This document shows positions 23,540 to 32,727 of a stretch of 64,000 nucleotides of DNA, one piece after another. The position numbers and the translations under genes were made by a program. This stretch comes from an uncultured Parabacteroides sp. Lineage in GTDB: Bacteria; Bacteroidota; Bacteroidia; Bacteroidales; Tannerellaceae. Each line of letters begins with the position of its first letter. Position 1 is the first letter of the stretch. Location: the NCBI GenBank assembly GCA_949296075.1, contig CASFNG010000015.1, positions 122,634 through 186,633 on the forward strand. The letters are read 5' to 3'. Below the pieces are notes generated by a model. The model was given only the letters and a program-made list of their open reading frames with translations, had not been told where the DNA came from and made no database searches.

Positions 23540-24454
23540 ATGGAAAAGTGGAAAACTATATGGATTTGCGCGATCGTGTCCTGCTTGATATGCGGCTCGT
23601 GTAGCGATAAGCCGACAACAATTAAGGTCAGCACTTTCAATATTTGGTTAAACACGTTAGGAGGCAAGTTACCTCCTTCACAAACGGCTAAGGTGATCGC
23701 AGCGAGCCAGACGGATATTGTCGGTATCCAAGAGGGTCAGATCTACGTGGAGAACGGCATCAGGCACGATCATGTCCCTGAAATCGCGGATTCATTAGGC
23801 TTCCATCTTTTCGATCAAGGAGAGGGACATTACATATTGTCCCGCTATCCGATCGTCGACAGCACAGCTTCTCGTTACGGGGTTAAAATACAAACGGCGA
23901 AAGGCAAATGTTGCTGGATGTTCAACTGCCACTTGAACTATATCCCCTATCAACCCTACCAATTGAACGGGATTCCCTATGGCGACTACCCCTTCGTCGA
24001 TAACGAGGCCGATGCCGTACGCTTCGCTTGGGAAGCGAGGGCGGATGTAGTGGAAAGCTATAAGAAAGATATTCAAGAATGTATGAAAGAGGGGATTCCC
24101 GTATTCCTGACAGGCGACTTCAACGAACCCTCGTTCCTCGACTGGACCCAGGAGGCCGCTGACGCTGGTTTACACAAGATCAAGGTGGAATGGCCAGCCA
24201 CAAAAGCATTCGCCGAGATCGGCATGGGCGACGCCTACCGGACCGCTCACCCGGATGAGGTGAAGACACCGGGCTATACCTGGACACCCCTGCCCGGCGA
24301 GCGGGAGGTACATGACCGGATCGACTTCGTATTGTTCTCAGGATGTGAGGTGACGGACGCTTTCATCACGGGAGAGGCGGCCTCCACTTCCGACGTGGTC
24401 GTATCGCCTTATCCTTCGGATCACCGGATGGTGACCGCTTGTTTCAAGTTCTAA
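23540..24454 (+). CDS. Endonuclease/exonuclease/phosphatase (EEP) family lipoprotein
   Basis: A 304-residue lipoprotein with lipobox ICGSC. It has the metal-dependent EEP fold: KVSTFNIW at the start, the metal Glu in IVGIQEGQ, FNCHLN, LTGDFNEPS, HDRIDFVLF, and the closing PSDHRMV with the catalytic histidine. Such proteins hydrolyse phosphodiesters, phosphomonoesters or sphingomyelin-like lipids; the substrate here is unknown. It sits in the middle of the sugar-oxidation operon, 68 bases after one oxidoreductase and 34 before the next, so it may remove phosphate groups from the pathway's substrate. Confidence 0.88.
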   Translation: MEKWKTIWICAIVSCLICGSCSDKPTTIKVSTFNIWLNTLGGKLPPSQTAKVIAASQTDIVGIQEGQIYVENGIRHDHVPEIADSLGFHLFDQGEGHYILSRYPIVDSTASRYGVKIQTAKGKCCWMFNCHLNYIPYQPYQLNGIPYGDYPFVDNEADAVRFAWEARADVVESYKKDIQECMKEGIPVFLTGDFNEPSFLDWTQEAADAGLHKIKVEWPATKAFAEIGMGDAYRTAHPDEVKTPGYTWTPLPGEREVHDRIDFVLFSGCEVTDAFITGEAASTSDVVVSPYPSDHRMVTACFKF

Positions 24455-24488
24455 AAAATTATTTACCTAAAAAAACACTCTATTCAAT

Positions 24489-25970
24489 ATGGAATCAAGA
24501 AGAGATTTTCTGAAGAAAGCCGCTGTCGCAGCGGCTGGCCTGACAATCGTACCGTCAAAGACAATCGCGGGATTGGGGCATAAGGCTCCCAGCGACACGA
24601 TGAATATCGTAGGTATCGGCATCGGGGGTAAGGGTCACCCGAACTTGGTGGGCATGAAGAGCGAGAATATCATCGGGCTGTGCGACATCGACTGGAAATA
24701 CGCGAAGAACTGTTTCGAGGAGTTCCCCGACGCGAAGCGTTATTGGGACTGGCGGAAGATGTTCGACGAGCTGGGCGACCAGATCGACGGCGTGATGGTT
24801 GCCACCCCGGATCACACGCACGCCACGATAGCCGCTACCGCTATCACGATGGGCAAGCACGTATATTGCCAGAAACCGCTTACGCACTCGATCTACGAGA
24901 GCCGTCTGCTTACTAAATTGGCGGCTAAATATAAGGTGGCTACCCAGATGGGTAACCAAGGCAACTCGGGCGATGGCGTCCGCCAGCTGTGCGAGTGGAT
25001 CTGGAACGGGGAGATCGGTGAGGTACGTGAGGTACACGCCTGGACAAACCGCCCGATCTGGCCGCAAGGCTTGCAACGCCCGACAGAGAAGCAGCGTTGC
25101 CCGAAGACGATGAACTGGGATCTGTTCATCGGACCGGCCAAGATGCGTCCCTTCCATGAGATCTATACGCCTTGGAACTGGCGAGGCTGGTGGGACTTCG
25201 GTACCGGCGCTTTCGGCGACATGGCCTGCCACGTGCTGGATCCGGTCTATCAATCCTTGAAATTAGGCTACCCGGATCGCGTACAAGGGCGTTCCACGCA
25301 GATCAACACCGAGTCGGCTCCGCAATCCGAGATCGTGGAGTTCCGCTTCCCCGCCCGCGACAACCTGCCCAAGGTGGCTCTTCCGGAGGTGAAGGTCTAT
25401 TGGTATGACGGAGGTATGCTGCCGCAACGCCCGGATCTGTTGCCGGATGGGATCGACCTGATGCGTGATGGTTTGGGAGGCTGTATCTTCGTCGGCTCAA
25501 AAGATACCTTGATATGCGATTGCGGAGGCTTCAACTCCCGGCTCCTGTCGGGTCGCGTACCGAAAGTGACCCCTTACCTGCGCCGTATCCCGAACGCCAC
25601 GGGTTATTTCGATGGCTTCCACGAGCAGGATTGGATCCGCGCCTGCAAGGAATCGCCCGAGAATCGTGTGGAGGGTACCTCCAACTTCGCTTACTCCGGG
25701 CCGTTCAACGAGATGGTCTTATTGGGCGTTTTGGCGATCCGTTTGCAAAGCCTGAACAAGAAGCTCATGTGGGATGCCGAGAATATGCGCTTCACGAACA
25801 TCTCCTCCTCCGACGTGCTGAAGATCGTGACCAGCGATGATTTCAAGGTGATCGACGGGCATCCCTATTTCGACACGAAATATGCGGAATTCAACGCCTT
25901 GGAAGCCGCTACCGAATATATCAAACATACGTATCGCGAGGGCTGGAGCCTTCCGGATATGCCGGCATGA
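24489..25970 (+). CDS. Tat-exported Gfo/Idh/MocA family oxidoreductase
   Basis: A 493-residue oxidoreductase with a clear twin-arginine signal (SRRDFLKKAAVAAAGLTIV), so it is probably exported folded with its nicotinamide cofactor. The Rossmann part shows MNIVGIGIGGKGHPN, the cofactor Asp in GLCDIDW, MVATPDHTHA, and the family EKP-like position as CQKPLTHS (Gln in place of Glu). Its length and the repeated Trp-rich region (NWRGWWDFGTGAFGDMACH) match the long exported Gfo/Idh proteins common in Bacteroidota. It is translationally coupled (ATGA) to the TIM-barrel gene that follows. Confidence 0.9.
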   Translation: MESRRDFLKKAAVAAAGLTIVPSKTIAGLGHKAPSDTMNIVGIGIGGKGHPNLVGMKSENIIGLCDIDWKYAKNCFEEFPDAKRYWDWRKMFDELGDQIDGVMVATPDHTHATIAATAITMGKHVYCQKPLTHSIYESRLLTKLAAKYKVATQMGNQGNSGDGVRQLCEWIWNGEIGEVREVHAWTNRPIWPQGLQRPTEKQRCPKTMNWDLFIGPAKMRPFHEIYTPWNWRGWWDFGTGAFGDMACHVLDPVYQSLKLGYPDRVQGRSTQINTESAPQSEIVEFRFPARDNLPKVALPEVKVYWYDGGMLPQRPDLLPDGIDLMRDGLGGCIFVGSKDTLICDCGGFNSRLLSGRVPKVTPYLRRIPNATGYFDGFHEQDWIRACKESPENRVEGTSNFAYSGPFNEMVLLGVLAIRLQSLNKKLMWDAENMRFTNISSSDVLKIVTSDDFKVIDGHPYFDTKYAEFNALEAATEYIKHTYREGWSLPDMPA

Positions 25971-26791
25971 GGATGAGAAGGATTATCTTATTGGCGCTTT
26001 GTACGGTCATGCTCATCGGGCAGGCCGTACACGTCAAGGCGCAAAAAACGGACTGGAAAGTGGGCGTGCAGACATGGACGTTCCACAACAACACGCTGAT
26101 GGAGGCGGTGGAGAAGACGCGTCAGTTGGGGTTAGGCTACGTGGAGGCGTTCTTCTTCCAGGAACTGGGTGCCCCGTTCCCCAAAGAGACCTACTTGAAC
26201 TACGACTTGAGCGACGACAACTGCGCCTTGCTCCGGCACGAGCTCAAGAAAAGGGGCGTAAAGCCCATCGCCTTTGGCGTGGCGTCGTATGGCACGAACG
26301 AGGAATGGGACAAGTTCTTCGCGTTCGCCCATAAGATCGGCGCGCATATCGTGACCGTGGAGCCTGAGCTGAGCCAGTTAGACTATATCGAGTCGCTCGC
26401 CGAGAGATACGACATGGAGGTAGCCATCCACAACCACCCGAGCCCATGCATTTACGCCAGCGCCAAGGTGGTGAAACAGGCGTTGGAGGGACGCTCCGCC
26501 CGGATGGGGGTATGCGCCGATATAGGTCATTGGAAACGGGTGGGCGAGGATCCGCTCAAGAATCTCCAGATGCTCTCCGGGCGTATCAAGGTAGCTCATC
26601 TGAAAGATCTTACCGAGAAGATGGAAGACGCTACCTGGGGCACGGGTATCCTGCCTGTGAAAGCCTTCATCGACGAGCTGAAGCGACAGGGATTCGACGG
26701 GCTGATCTCGATCGAATATGATGACTTCAAGTCGGATCTCCAGGACATCCGTCAAAGCATCGAGTTCTTGGAGAAAAACATGCCTAAGTAA
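25967..26791 (+). CDS. Exported sugar phosphate isomerase/epimerase-like TIM barrel
   Basis: A 274-residue xylose-isomerase-like TIM-barrel protein with a Sec signal peptide ending VKAQ. The ATG overlaps the previous TGA by four bases. Motifs include VGVQTWTFHN, GYVEAFFF, VTVEPE, VAIHNHPSP, MGVCADIGHWKR, RIKVAHLKD, and the final GLISIEYD, with metal-binding Glu, Asp and His residues at strand ends. Members are isomerases, epimerases or dehydratases; in 3-keto-sugar pathways relatives act on the keto sugar by epimerisation or elimination. Being exported, it should act in the periplasm with its operon partners. A strong terminator follows. Confidence 0.88.
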   Translation: MRMRRIILLALCTVMLIGQAVHVKAQKTDWKVGVQTWTFHNNTLMEAVEKTRQLGLGYVEAFFFQELGAPFPKETYLNYDLSDDNCALLRHELKKRGVKPIAFGVASYGTNEEWDKFFAFAHKIGAHIVTVEPELSQLDYIESLAERYDMEVAIHNHPSPCIYASAKVVKQALEGRSARMGVCADIGHWKRVGEDPLKNLQMLSGRIKVAHLKDLTEKMEDATWGTGILPVKAFIDELKRQGFDGLISIEYDDFKSDLQDIRQSIEFLEKNMPK

Positions 26792-26818
26792 TCCGGGAAA
26801 CTTCCCGTGGAAAATAAA

Positions 26819-26879
26819 AAAAGTCCCCGCGGATCTGGAAAAGCGTCGCTTGACGCTAACCGATCCGCGGGGACTTTCT
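26819..26879. terminator. Bidirectional terminator between the sugar operon and lon
   Basis: AAAGTCCCCGCGGATC pairs with GATCCGCGGGGACTTT, with an inner AGCGTC/GACGCT hairpin. A-runs and T-runs flank it, so both strands can terminate. Confidence 0.92.
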
Positions 26880-26901
26880 CTTTATCCGTCTCTCTATCCT
26901 A

Positions 26902-29361
26902 TCAGAACAAGGGGTTATCCACCTTTTCCTTCAGCAAGGCAATATCCACCACCTGCCGTATATCATCCACATAGTGGAAGGTCAATCCTTTCAGGTATTC
27001 CGGCTTGATCTCATTAATATCCTTCTCGTTCTCCCGGCACAGGATCAACTCCTTGATACCGGCTCGCTTAGCTGCCAGGATCTTCTCCTTGATCCCACCC
27101 ACGGGAAGCACCTTCCCGCGCAAAGTGATCTCACCGGTCATCGCGAGGTTCTTCTTCACCTTCTGCTGGGTAAAGGCAGAAACCAAGGAGGTAGCCATCG
27201 TTATACCCGCGCTGGGGCCATCTTTCGGGATCGCCCCCTCCGGCACATGGATATGTACGTTCCAATTCTCGAACAGATCCTCGCTTATACCGAACAAGGC
27301 GGCGTGGGCATGCACATACTCCAGCGCCAGCATAGCCGATTCCTTCATCACGTCGCCTAAGTTACCGGTCAAGGTCAGCTTCAAGCCTTTGCCCTTGCTC
27401 AAGCTCGACTCCACGAAAAGGATCTCGCCACCTACCGCTGTCCAAGCCAAACCGGTCACCACACCTGCGTAATCATTCCCCTGGTATTTGTCGCGAGTGT
27501 ATTCCACCGGCCCTAAATACTCATGCAGATCCTCAGGCTTTATGCTGGTGGGGATAGGCTCTTCCGAAGCCACTTTCCGGGCTAACTTACGCATGATCTT
27601 GGCGATCTTCTTATCTAATTCGCGAACGCCGCTCTCCCTTGTGTACGACTCCACGATCACCTGCAAGGTCTTCTTCGGGAACTTTACCAATCCCTTCTTC
27701 AATCCATGCGCCTCCATCTGTTTCGGCACGAGATGCTTCGCCGCGATCTCCACCTTCTCCTCCAAGATATAGCCGCTCACCTCGATCAGCTCCATACGAT
27801 CCAGCAAGGGCTGGGAAATCGTATTCAAGCTATTCGCCGTAGCGATGAACATCACCTTGCTCAGGTCGTAGTCAATATCCAAATAGTTGTCGTGGAACGC
27901 CACGTTCTGCTCAGGATCCAGCACCTCCAACAGCGCGGAAGCGGGATCCCCCTTGAAATCATTGGTGATCTTGTCGATCTCGTCCAAGATAAAGACGGGG
28001 TTGGAAGTACCCGCTTTCTGGATATTTTGGATAATCCGCCCGCACATCGCTCCGATATAGGTACGGCGATGTCCGCGGATCTCCGCCTCGTCGTGCAAGC
28101 CTCCAAGCGAGATCCGCACGTACTTGCGGTGCAACGCCTCAGAGATCGAGCGTCCTAACGAGGTTTTCCCTACGCCCGGAGGACCATACAGGCAGATGAT
28201 GGGCGACTTCATATCGCCCTTTAGCTTCAAGACTGCCAGATGCTCAATGATGCGCTCCTTCACCTTTTCCAAACCGTAATGGTCTCGATCGAGCACCTTT
28301 TGCGCATGCGACAGGCTAAAATTGTCCTTGCTATACTCGTTCCACGGAAGATTCACGATGGTCTGCACGTATTGTGTCTGCACCGAGTAGTCGGGCGATT
28401 GGGGATGCAGACGCTCTAACTTACGCAGCTCCTGGTCGAAGGTTCGTGCCACCTCCTCAGGCCATTTCTTATGGCTCGCCTTCTCTCGCAGCGCCTTGAT
28501 CTCCATCTCATTGATATTCCCGCCCAATTCCTCTTGGATCGTCTTGATTTGCTGCTGGAGAAAGTATTCTTTCTGCTGCTGGTTGATGTCCTCGTGCGTC
28601 TTCATCTGGATGGAAGCCTTCAGCTCTACTAACTGATACTCCCGGTTCAAGATGAACAACAGCCGATAGGCCCGCTCCTTCAAGTCGCCGATCAGCAACA
28701 ATTGCTGCTTCTCGGCCGCCCCGCTCGGAATATTACTGCACGAGAAATTGATCAGATACAAGAGATTCTTATTATTCTTGATCGAGAATATCAAATCGCG
28801 GGGAGGTTCGGCCACGGCGCTCAGCATCTTGATGGTCAAGTCCTTGATCGTCGAGATAAGCGCCTCGAACTCCCGGTCGGTCTTATCGGGCAGCGTATCT
28901 TCCAGCAGCGTGACCTTTCCCACGAGATAAGGATCCGTCTCCGTCAGCTCATGCAGCTCAAAACGCTTTTTCCCCTGAAGGATGACGGTCGTGCTCCCGT
29001 CTGGCATCTCCAATACGCGCACGATCTCCGCGATCACGCCCGTCGTATAAAGATCTTCCAAGGCAGGATCCTCCGTCTCCATCGACTTCTGGCAGACCAC
29101 GCCGACCAAACTTTTATTATAGACCGCCTCCTTTACCAGACGCATCGACTTCGGGCGTCCGATAACCACCGGCATAGCGACGCCGGGAAACAGCACCATA
29201 TTCCGTAAAGGGAGGATCGGGATGGTATCTCCCACGTTCTCCATACCGCCGGAGAAGTCCTCATCCGCGTCGCATTCTGTAAGAATCGGCATGACGATAC
29301 CAATATGATCATCCAAGTCGTCGAACGAATTCTGGCAAAATACTGTTGTCTTTCCTTTCAT
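26902..29361 (-). CDS. lon: ATP-dependent protease Lon
   Basis: A 819-residue LonA: N-terminal substrate domain ([20 protein letters not shown]), coiled middle part, AAA+ ATPase with Walker [10 protein letters not shown] and Walker B FILDEIDK, and a C-terminal protease domain with the Ser/Lys dyad (serine in PKDGPSAG, lysine in KILAAKRAG). It degrades misfolded and regulatory proteins. The start is taken at ATG 29361 ([13 protein letters not shown]). An in-frame TTG at 29406 is rejected because it is part of the promoter's -7 box. It is divergent from trmN6. Confidence 0.96.
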   Translation of the reverse strand: MKGKTTVFCQNSFDDLDDHIGIVMPILTECDADEDFSGGMENVGDTIPILPLRNMVLFPGVAMPVVIGRPKSMRLVKEAVYNKSLVGVVCQKSMETEDPALEDLYTTGVIAEIVRVLEMPDGSTTVILQGKKRFELHELTETDPYLVGKVTLLEDTLPDKTDREFEALISTIKDLTIKMLSAVAEPPRDLIFSIKNNKNLLYLINFSCSNIPSGAAEKQQLLLIGDLKERAYRLLFILNREYQLVELKASIQMKTHEDINQQQKEYFLQQQIKTIQEELGGNINEMEIKALREKASHKKWPEEVARTFDQELRKLERLHPQSPDYSVQTQYVQTIVNLPWNEYSKDNFSLSHAQKVLDRDHYGLEKVKERIIEHLAVLKLKGDMKSPIICLYGPPGVGKTSLGRSISEALHRKYVRISLGGLHDEAEIRGHRRTYIGAMCGRIIQNIQKAGTSNPVFILDEIDKITNDFKGDPASALLEVLDPEQNVAFHDNYLDIDYDLSKVMFIATANSLNTISQPLLDRMELIEVSGYILEEKVEIAAKHLVPKQMEAHGLKKGLVKFPKKTLQVIVESYTRESGVRELDKKIAKIMRKLARKVASEEPIPTSIKPEDLHEYLGPVEYTRDKYQGNDYAGVVTGLAWTAVGGEILFVESSLSKGKGLKLTLTGNLGDVMKESAMLALEYVHAHAALFGISEDLFENWNVHIHVPEGAIPKDGPSAGITMATSLVSAFTQQKVKKNLAMTGEITLRGKVLPVGGIKEKILAAKRAGIKELILCRENEKDINEIKPEYLKGLTFHYVDDIRQVVDIALLKEKVDNPLF

Positions 29362-29403
29362 ATAGATACGTATCAATTGTATAAAACCATACAATAAACG
29401 TGC

Positions 29404-29411
29404 CAAAGTTA
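29404..29411 (-). promoter_or_regulatory. -7 element of lon
   Basis: On the minus strand TAACTTTG (29411-29404) matches the consensus and lies 42 bases before ATG 29361. Confidence 0.65.
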
Positions 29412-29433
29412 CGGCTTTTCGTCCAATTCATCG

Positions 29434-29441
29434 TAATTTCG
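29434..29441 (+). promoter_or_regulatory. Probable -7 element of trmN6
   Basis: TAATTTCG at 29434-29441 is a near match to TAnnTTTG, 20 bases before the ATG, giving a very short leader. It is back to back with the lon promoter. Confidence 0.45.
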
Positions 29442-29461
29442 CGACATTCAATCCCAAAAAC

Positions 29462-30175
29462 ATGGCAAATCCCTATTTCCAGTTCAAGCGGTTCACGGTA
29501 TGGCACGACAAATGTGCCATGAAAGTCGGAACGGATGGCGCCCTCCTCGGTGCCTGGGCCCAGGCAGATTCCCTTAAACACGTATTAGACATCGGCACGG
29601 GCACCGGCCTGATCGCCCTCATGCTCGCCCAGCGCGGCGCGGACAGGATCGACGCGATCGACATCGACATGGACGCCTGCCTGCAAGCCCGCGACAACAT
29701 CGCCCGCTCTCCTTTCGCCGGCCGGATACAGGTGCATCACGCCGCCCTCGACTCATTCGAGCCCGCCGAGGGCATGGCATACGACTTGATCGTATCCAAT
29801 CCCCCCTATTTCGCGGATTCCCTGAGATGCCCCGACGACAAGCGGCGGCTGGCCCGCCATACGGACACGCTTACGCTTCCTGACCTGCTGCACGTCAGCC
29901 GGGGCTGGCTCGCGCCCCAAGGACGTATCGCCTTGGTGCTTCCTTTCGACCAACGGGACCGGTTGGTGAACGCCGCCCGCGAGGAAGGGCTGTATCCGGC
30001 ACGCGAGACGCACGTCTCCTCCGTGGCGGGAGCCAAGCCCAAGCGCCTGCTCATGGAGCTGTCGGCAGATCCCGCGGGAGACGTGCCCGCCAGCCATCTT
30101 GTCATCGAGATGGAGCGGGGCCGCTATTCAGCGGAATTCACCAGGCTGATGCGGGATTTTTACCTGAAGATATAG
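29462..30175 (+). CDS. trmN6: tRNA1(Val) (adenine37-N6)-methyltransferase (TrmN6/YfiC)
   Basis: A 237-residue SAM-dependent methyltransferase that methylates A37 of tRNA-Val. The opening FQFKRFTVWHDKCAMKVGTDG is typical. The SAM motif is VLDIGTGTGLIALMLAQR, and the catalytic N6-adenine motif is SNPPYF. The last 16 bases overlap the 3' end of the convergent lipid kinase gene. Confidence 0.92.
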   Translation: MANPYFQFKRFTVWHDKCAMKVGTDGALLGAWAQADSLKHVLDIGTGTGLIALMLAQRGADRIDAIDIDMDACLQARDNIARSPFAGRIQVHHAALDSFEPAEGMAYDLIVSNPPYFADSLRCPDDKRRLARHTDTLTLPDLLHVSRGWLAPQGRIALVLPFDQRDRLVNAAREEGLYPARETHVSSVAGAKPKRLLMELSADPAGDVPASHLVIEMERGRYSAEFTRLMRDFYLKI

Positions 30176-31131
30176 GGAAGGCGCTTATCGAAGAAGCGCG
30201 TCACCTCCTCGAACAGCTGATGCACCTCGCGGGTGAGCGAGACCTCCCTCGGCACGAACACCCGCAAGGCTCCCGGCTCCACCGTAACGTCGATACGGCT
30301 ATCCGCCATGACCGGTTCCCCGTCTAAGTGCATCACGCCGGGATGCTGCCGTATGATCGTCACCCGACTTGCCTGCATCGTCTTGATCTTGCTATTCTTA
30401 TCTATCTTCCTCGTGAACAGCTGGATGGCCAGCGGCGCTATATCCAAGGGGGTGAACGGGGCGAGGATCGTGAGATCCATCTTCCCGTCTTGTATATTCG
30501 CGTGCGGGGCGATATAGGCGTTATTCCCATACTGCGAGGCATTCGCGCAAGCCACCAGGAAGGCCTTCTCCCGGATCGGCTTGTCGTCCACGAGCAACTC
30601 ATATACCTCGGGGCGATAGCTCAAATATTCCTCCACCGTGTTTTTGAAATAAGTACGGGAACCTCTTCGTTTTTCATGGGCAAACTTTTGGCTGACCGCG
30701 GCGTCGAATCCCACGCCGCACGTACAGAAAAAGACCTGCCCGTTCGCGCGGCAGCAATCGATCGTCGAGATCTTCCCGCCGGCGATCACGTCAATCGCCT
30801 TCCTCGCGTCCATAGGGATGTGCAATTCCCTCGCCAAGCCGTTGCCCGACCCTTTCGGGATGATGCCCAGCACGGCATCCGTATGGAGCATGGCCCGTGC
30901 GACCTCGTTGACGGTCCCGTCGCCCCCGACCGCCAATATGTACTTGGCGCCCTCGGCGATCGCCCTCCGGGTCAGCTCACTGGCATGGCCGGCATACTCG
31001 GTGAACGAGACCTCCAACGGGCAGCCTCGCCCGGAGCATACCTCCTCTATCATCTTTGGTATTTTACGTTTAGAGCCAACCCCCGAGATCGGGTTAATGA
31101 TGGCTTGTACTTTTATAGTTCGTGCGTTCAT
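30160..31131 (-). CDS. Diacylglycerol/sphingosine kinase-family lipid kinase (YegS/DgkB-like)
   Basis: A 323-residue protein of the DAGK catalytic family, which includes diacylglycerol, sphingosine and ceramide kinases. The nucleotide-binding motifs are visible: NPISGVGSKRKIP, then VGGDGTVNEVARAM and IIPKGSGNGLARELHI. The start is taken at ATG 31131 (MNARTIKVQ), seven bases downstream of AAGGGATGG; ATG 31137 is possible, and longer forms are excluded by the promoter at 31159. It is divergent from serine palmitoyltransferase, which makes a sphingoid-base substrate worth considering. The lipid specificity is not visible in the sequence. Confidence 0.88.
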   Translation of the reverse strand: MNARTIKVQAIINPISGVGSKRKIPKMIEEVCSGRGCPLEVSFTEYAGHASELTRRAIAEGAKYILAVGGDGTVNEVARAMLHTDAVLGIIPKGSGNGLARELHIPMDARKAIDVIAGGKISTIDCCRANGQVFFCTCGVGFDAAVSQKFAHEKRRGSRTYFKNTVEEYLSYRPEVYELLVDDKPIREKAFLVACANASQYGNNAYIAPHANIQDGKMDLTILAPFTPLDIAPLAIQLFTRKIDKNSKIKTMQASRVTIIRQHPGVMHLDGEPVMADSRIDVTVEPGALRVFVPREVSLTREVHQLFEEVTRFFDKRLPYIFR

Positions 31132-31158
31132 CTCCATCCCTTGATTACTTTGAAAAGA

Positions 31159-31166
31159 CAAAAATA
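31159..31166 (-). promoter_or_regulatory. -7 element of the lipid kinase gene
   Basis: On the minus strand TATTTTTG (31166-31159) matches the consensus, 27 bases before ATG 31131. Confidence 0.6.
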
Positions 31167-31219
31167 ATGGATTTGGAAAACTTTTAAAGCATTTCAATTC
31201 GCACAAGTCAATTTTTTAT

Positions 31220-31227
31220 TACTTTTG
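31220..31227 (+). promoter_or_regulatory. Probable -7 element of spt
   Basis: TACTTTTG at 31220-31227 matches TAnnTTTG. It leaves a leader of about 95 bases before the ATG. Confidence 0.55.
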
Positions 31228-31328
31228 CGGCTGGATTTACCGAATGCATGAAAATATGTATTGGGGTAATACTGTGTTCTTTCATTAGAATAAACAAATA
31301 GCGATTCAAACATTCTCTTTTATATAAT

Positions 31329-32516
31329 ATGAAACTTTTACAAGAGAAATTAGCGAAATACGACATCCCACAAAGATTCATGGCGTTGGGTATTTATCCG
31401 TATTTCAGGGAGATCCAGAGTGATCAGGATACGGAGGTCATAATCAACGGCAAGAAAGTGTTGATGTTCGGTTCGAACGCGTACTTAGGGCTGACAAACC
31501 ATCCGAAAGTGAAAGAGGCCGCGATAGAGGCCATCAAGAAGTATGGGACGGGTTGCGCCGGATCTCGTTTCTTGAACGGGACATTGGATCTGCACATCCA
31601 ACTGGAAAAACGCTTGGCCGAGTTCGTCGGCAAGGAAGACGCTATCGTATATTCCACAGGTTTCCAAGTTAACTTAGGAGTCGTATCTTGCGTTACCGGA
31701 CGCGAGGATTATATCCTTTGGGATGAGCAAGATCACGCGTCCATCATCGAGGGACACCGCCTCTCTTTCTCCACCAAACTGAAATTCAAGCACAACGATA
31801 TGGAGTCGCTGGAGAAGCAACTCCAGAAATGCGAGCCTGACAAGGTGAAGTTGATCGTGATCGACGGCGTGTTCAGCATGGAGGGCGACGTGGCGAAACT
31901 GCCAGAGATCGTGGCGCTCGCCAAGAAGTACGACGCGAGCATCATGGTGGACGAGGCGCACGGACTGGGCGTGTTCGGGGATCATGGACGAGGCACCTGC
32001 AACCATTTCGGGGTGACCGACGACGTGGACCTGATCATGGGAACCTTCAGCAAGTCGTTCGCCTCCATCGGCGGGTTCATCGCCTCCGACGAGTCTGTCA
32101 TCAATTACCTGCGGCATCACTCCCGCTCCTATATATTTAGCGCCAGCAATACGCCGGCCGCTACCGCGGCGGCAAACGCGGCATTGGATATCATGCTGAG
32201 CGAGCCTGAACGGATCCAGCATCTCTGGGACCTGACGCACTACGCGCTCAACGGCTTCCGCGAGATGGGATGCGAGATCGGTAACACATCGACCCCGATC
32301 ATCCCGCTGTTCATCCGCGACAACGACCTGACATTCTTGATCGTCAAGGAACTGTTCGAGGCAGGCATCTTCGTGAACCCGGTCGTATCTCCCGCAGTTG
32401 CGTCGGAAGATACCTTGATCCGCTTCTCCTTGATGGCTACCCACAAGAAGGAGCAGCTCGATTATGCATTGGAGACCATACATAAGGTATTCAAGAGCCA
32501 CGGACTGGTAGACTAA
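31329..32516 (+). CDS. spt: Serine palmitoyltransferase (alpha-oxoamine synthase family)
   Basis: A 395-residue PLP enzyme that joins serine and an acyl-CoA to 3-ketosphinganine, the first step of sphingolipid synthesis in Bacteroides and relatives. Family features are NAYLGLTNHP, the glycine-rich GTGCAGSRFLNGT, the cofactor-binding VDEAHGLGVFG, and the PLP lysine in GTFSKSFASIGGF. It resembles the Bacteroides SPT rather than the biotin or aminolevulinate enzymes: no bio or heme genes are nearby, and the N-terminal YPYFREIQS segment is SPT-like. It is a soluble form, with no membrane helix. A lipid kinase is divergent to it. Confidence 0.85.
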   Translation: MKLLQEKLAKYDIPQRFMALGIYPYFREIQSDQDTEVIINGKKVLMFGSNAYLGLTNHPKVKEAAIEAIKKYGTGCAGSRFLNGTLDLHIQLEKRLAEFVGKEDAIVYSTGFQVNLGVVSCVTGREDYILWDEQDHASIIEGHRLSFSTKLKFKHNDMESLEKQLQKCEPDKVKLIVIDGVFSMEGDVAKLPEIVALAKKYDASIMVDEAHGLGVFGDHGRGTCNHFGVTDDVDLIMGTFSKSFASIGGFIASDESVINYLRHHSRSYIFSASNTPAATAAANAALDIMLSEPERIQHLWDLTHYALNGFREMGCEIGNTSTPIIPLFIRDNDLTFLIVKELFEAGIFVNPVVSPAVASEDTLIRFSLMATHKKEQLDYALETIHKVFKSHGLVD

Positions 32517-32537
32517 GCATTAACGATACAGCAAGAA

Positions 32538-32574
32538 GGGCGTCGGCAGGAGATTCTCCTCCCGGCGCTTTTTT
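32538..32574 (+). terminator. Terminator after spt
   Basis: GGCGTCGG...CCGGCGC with an inner AGGAGA/TCTCCT stem, followed by a T run (TTTTTT). Confidence 0.85.
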
Positions 32575-32664
32575 CGTATCCGGGCCTCCATACGGGCATC
32601 CCGCCCCTCCCTCATTTTATGACTGAAAAAATCATAACGAAGCGACAGGATAGGAATAATTCAT

Positions 32665-32672
32665 TATTTTTG
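32665..32672 (+). promoter_or_regulatory. Probable -7 element of ricT-gldH
   Basis: TATTTTTG at 32665-32672 matches the consensus, 55 bases before the ATG. Confidence 0.6.
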
Positions 32673-32727
32673 CATATTTAAGACAAACCGGGTTATCTAT
32701 CCATAACCCACTTACATATTAAAAATA

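Noticed and set aside
29362-29406. Longer N-terminus of Lon from the TTG at 29406
   Set aside because: That TTG is part of the TAACTTTG -7 promoter box, so it would lie upstream of the transcript start.
31674-32501. Long open frame antisense to serine palmitoyltransferase
   Set aside because: It is a shadow of a gene with clear catalytic motifs; its product has no recognisable features.
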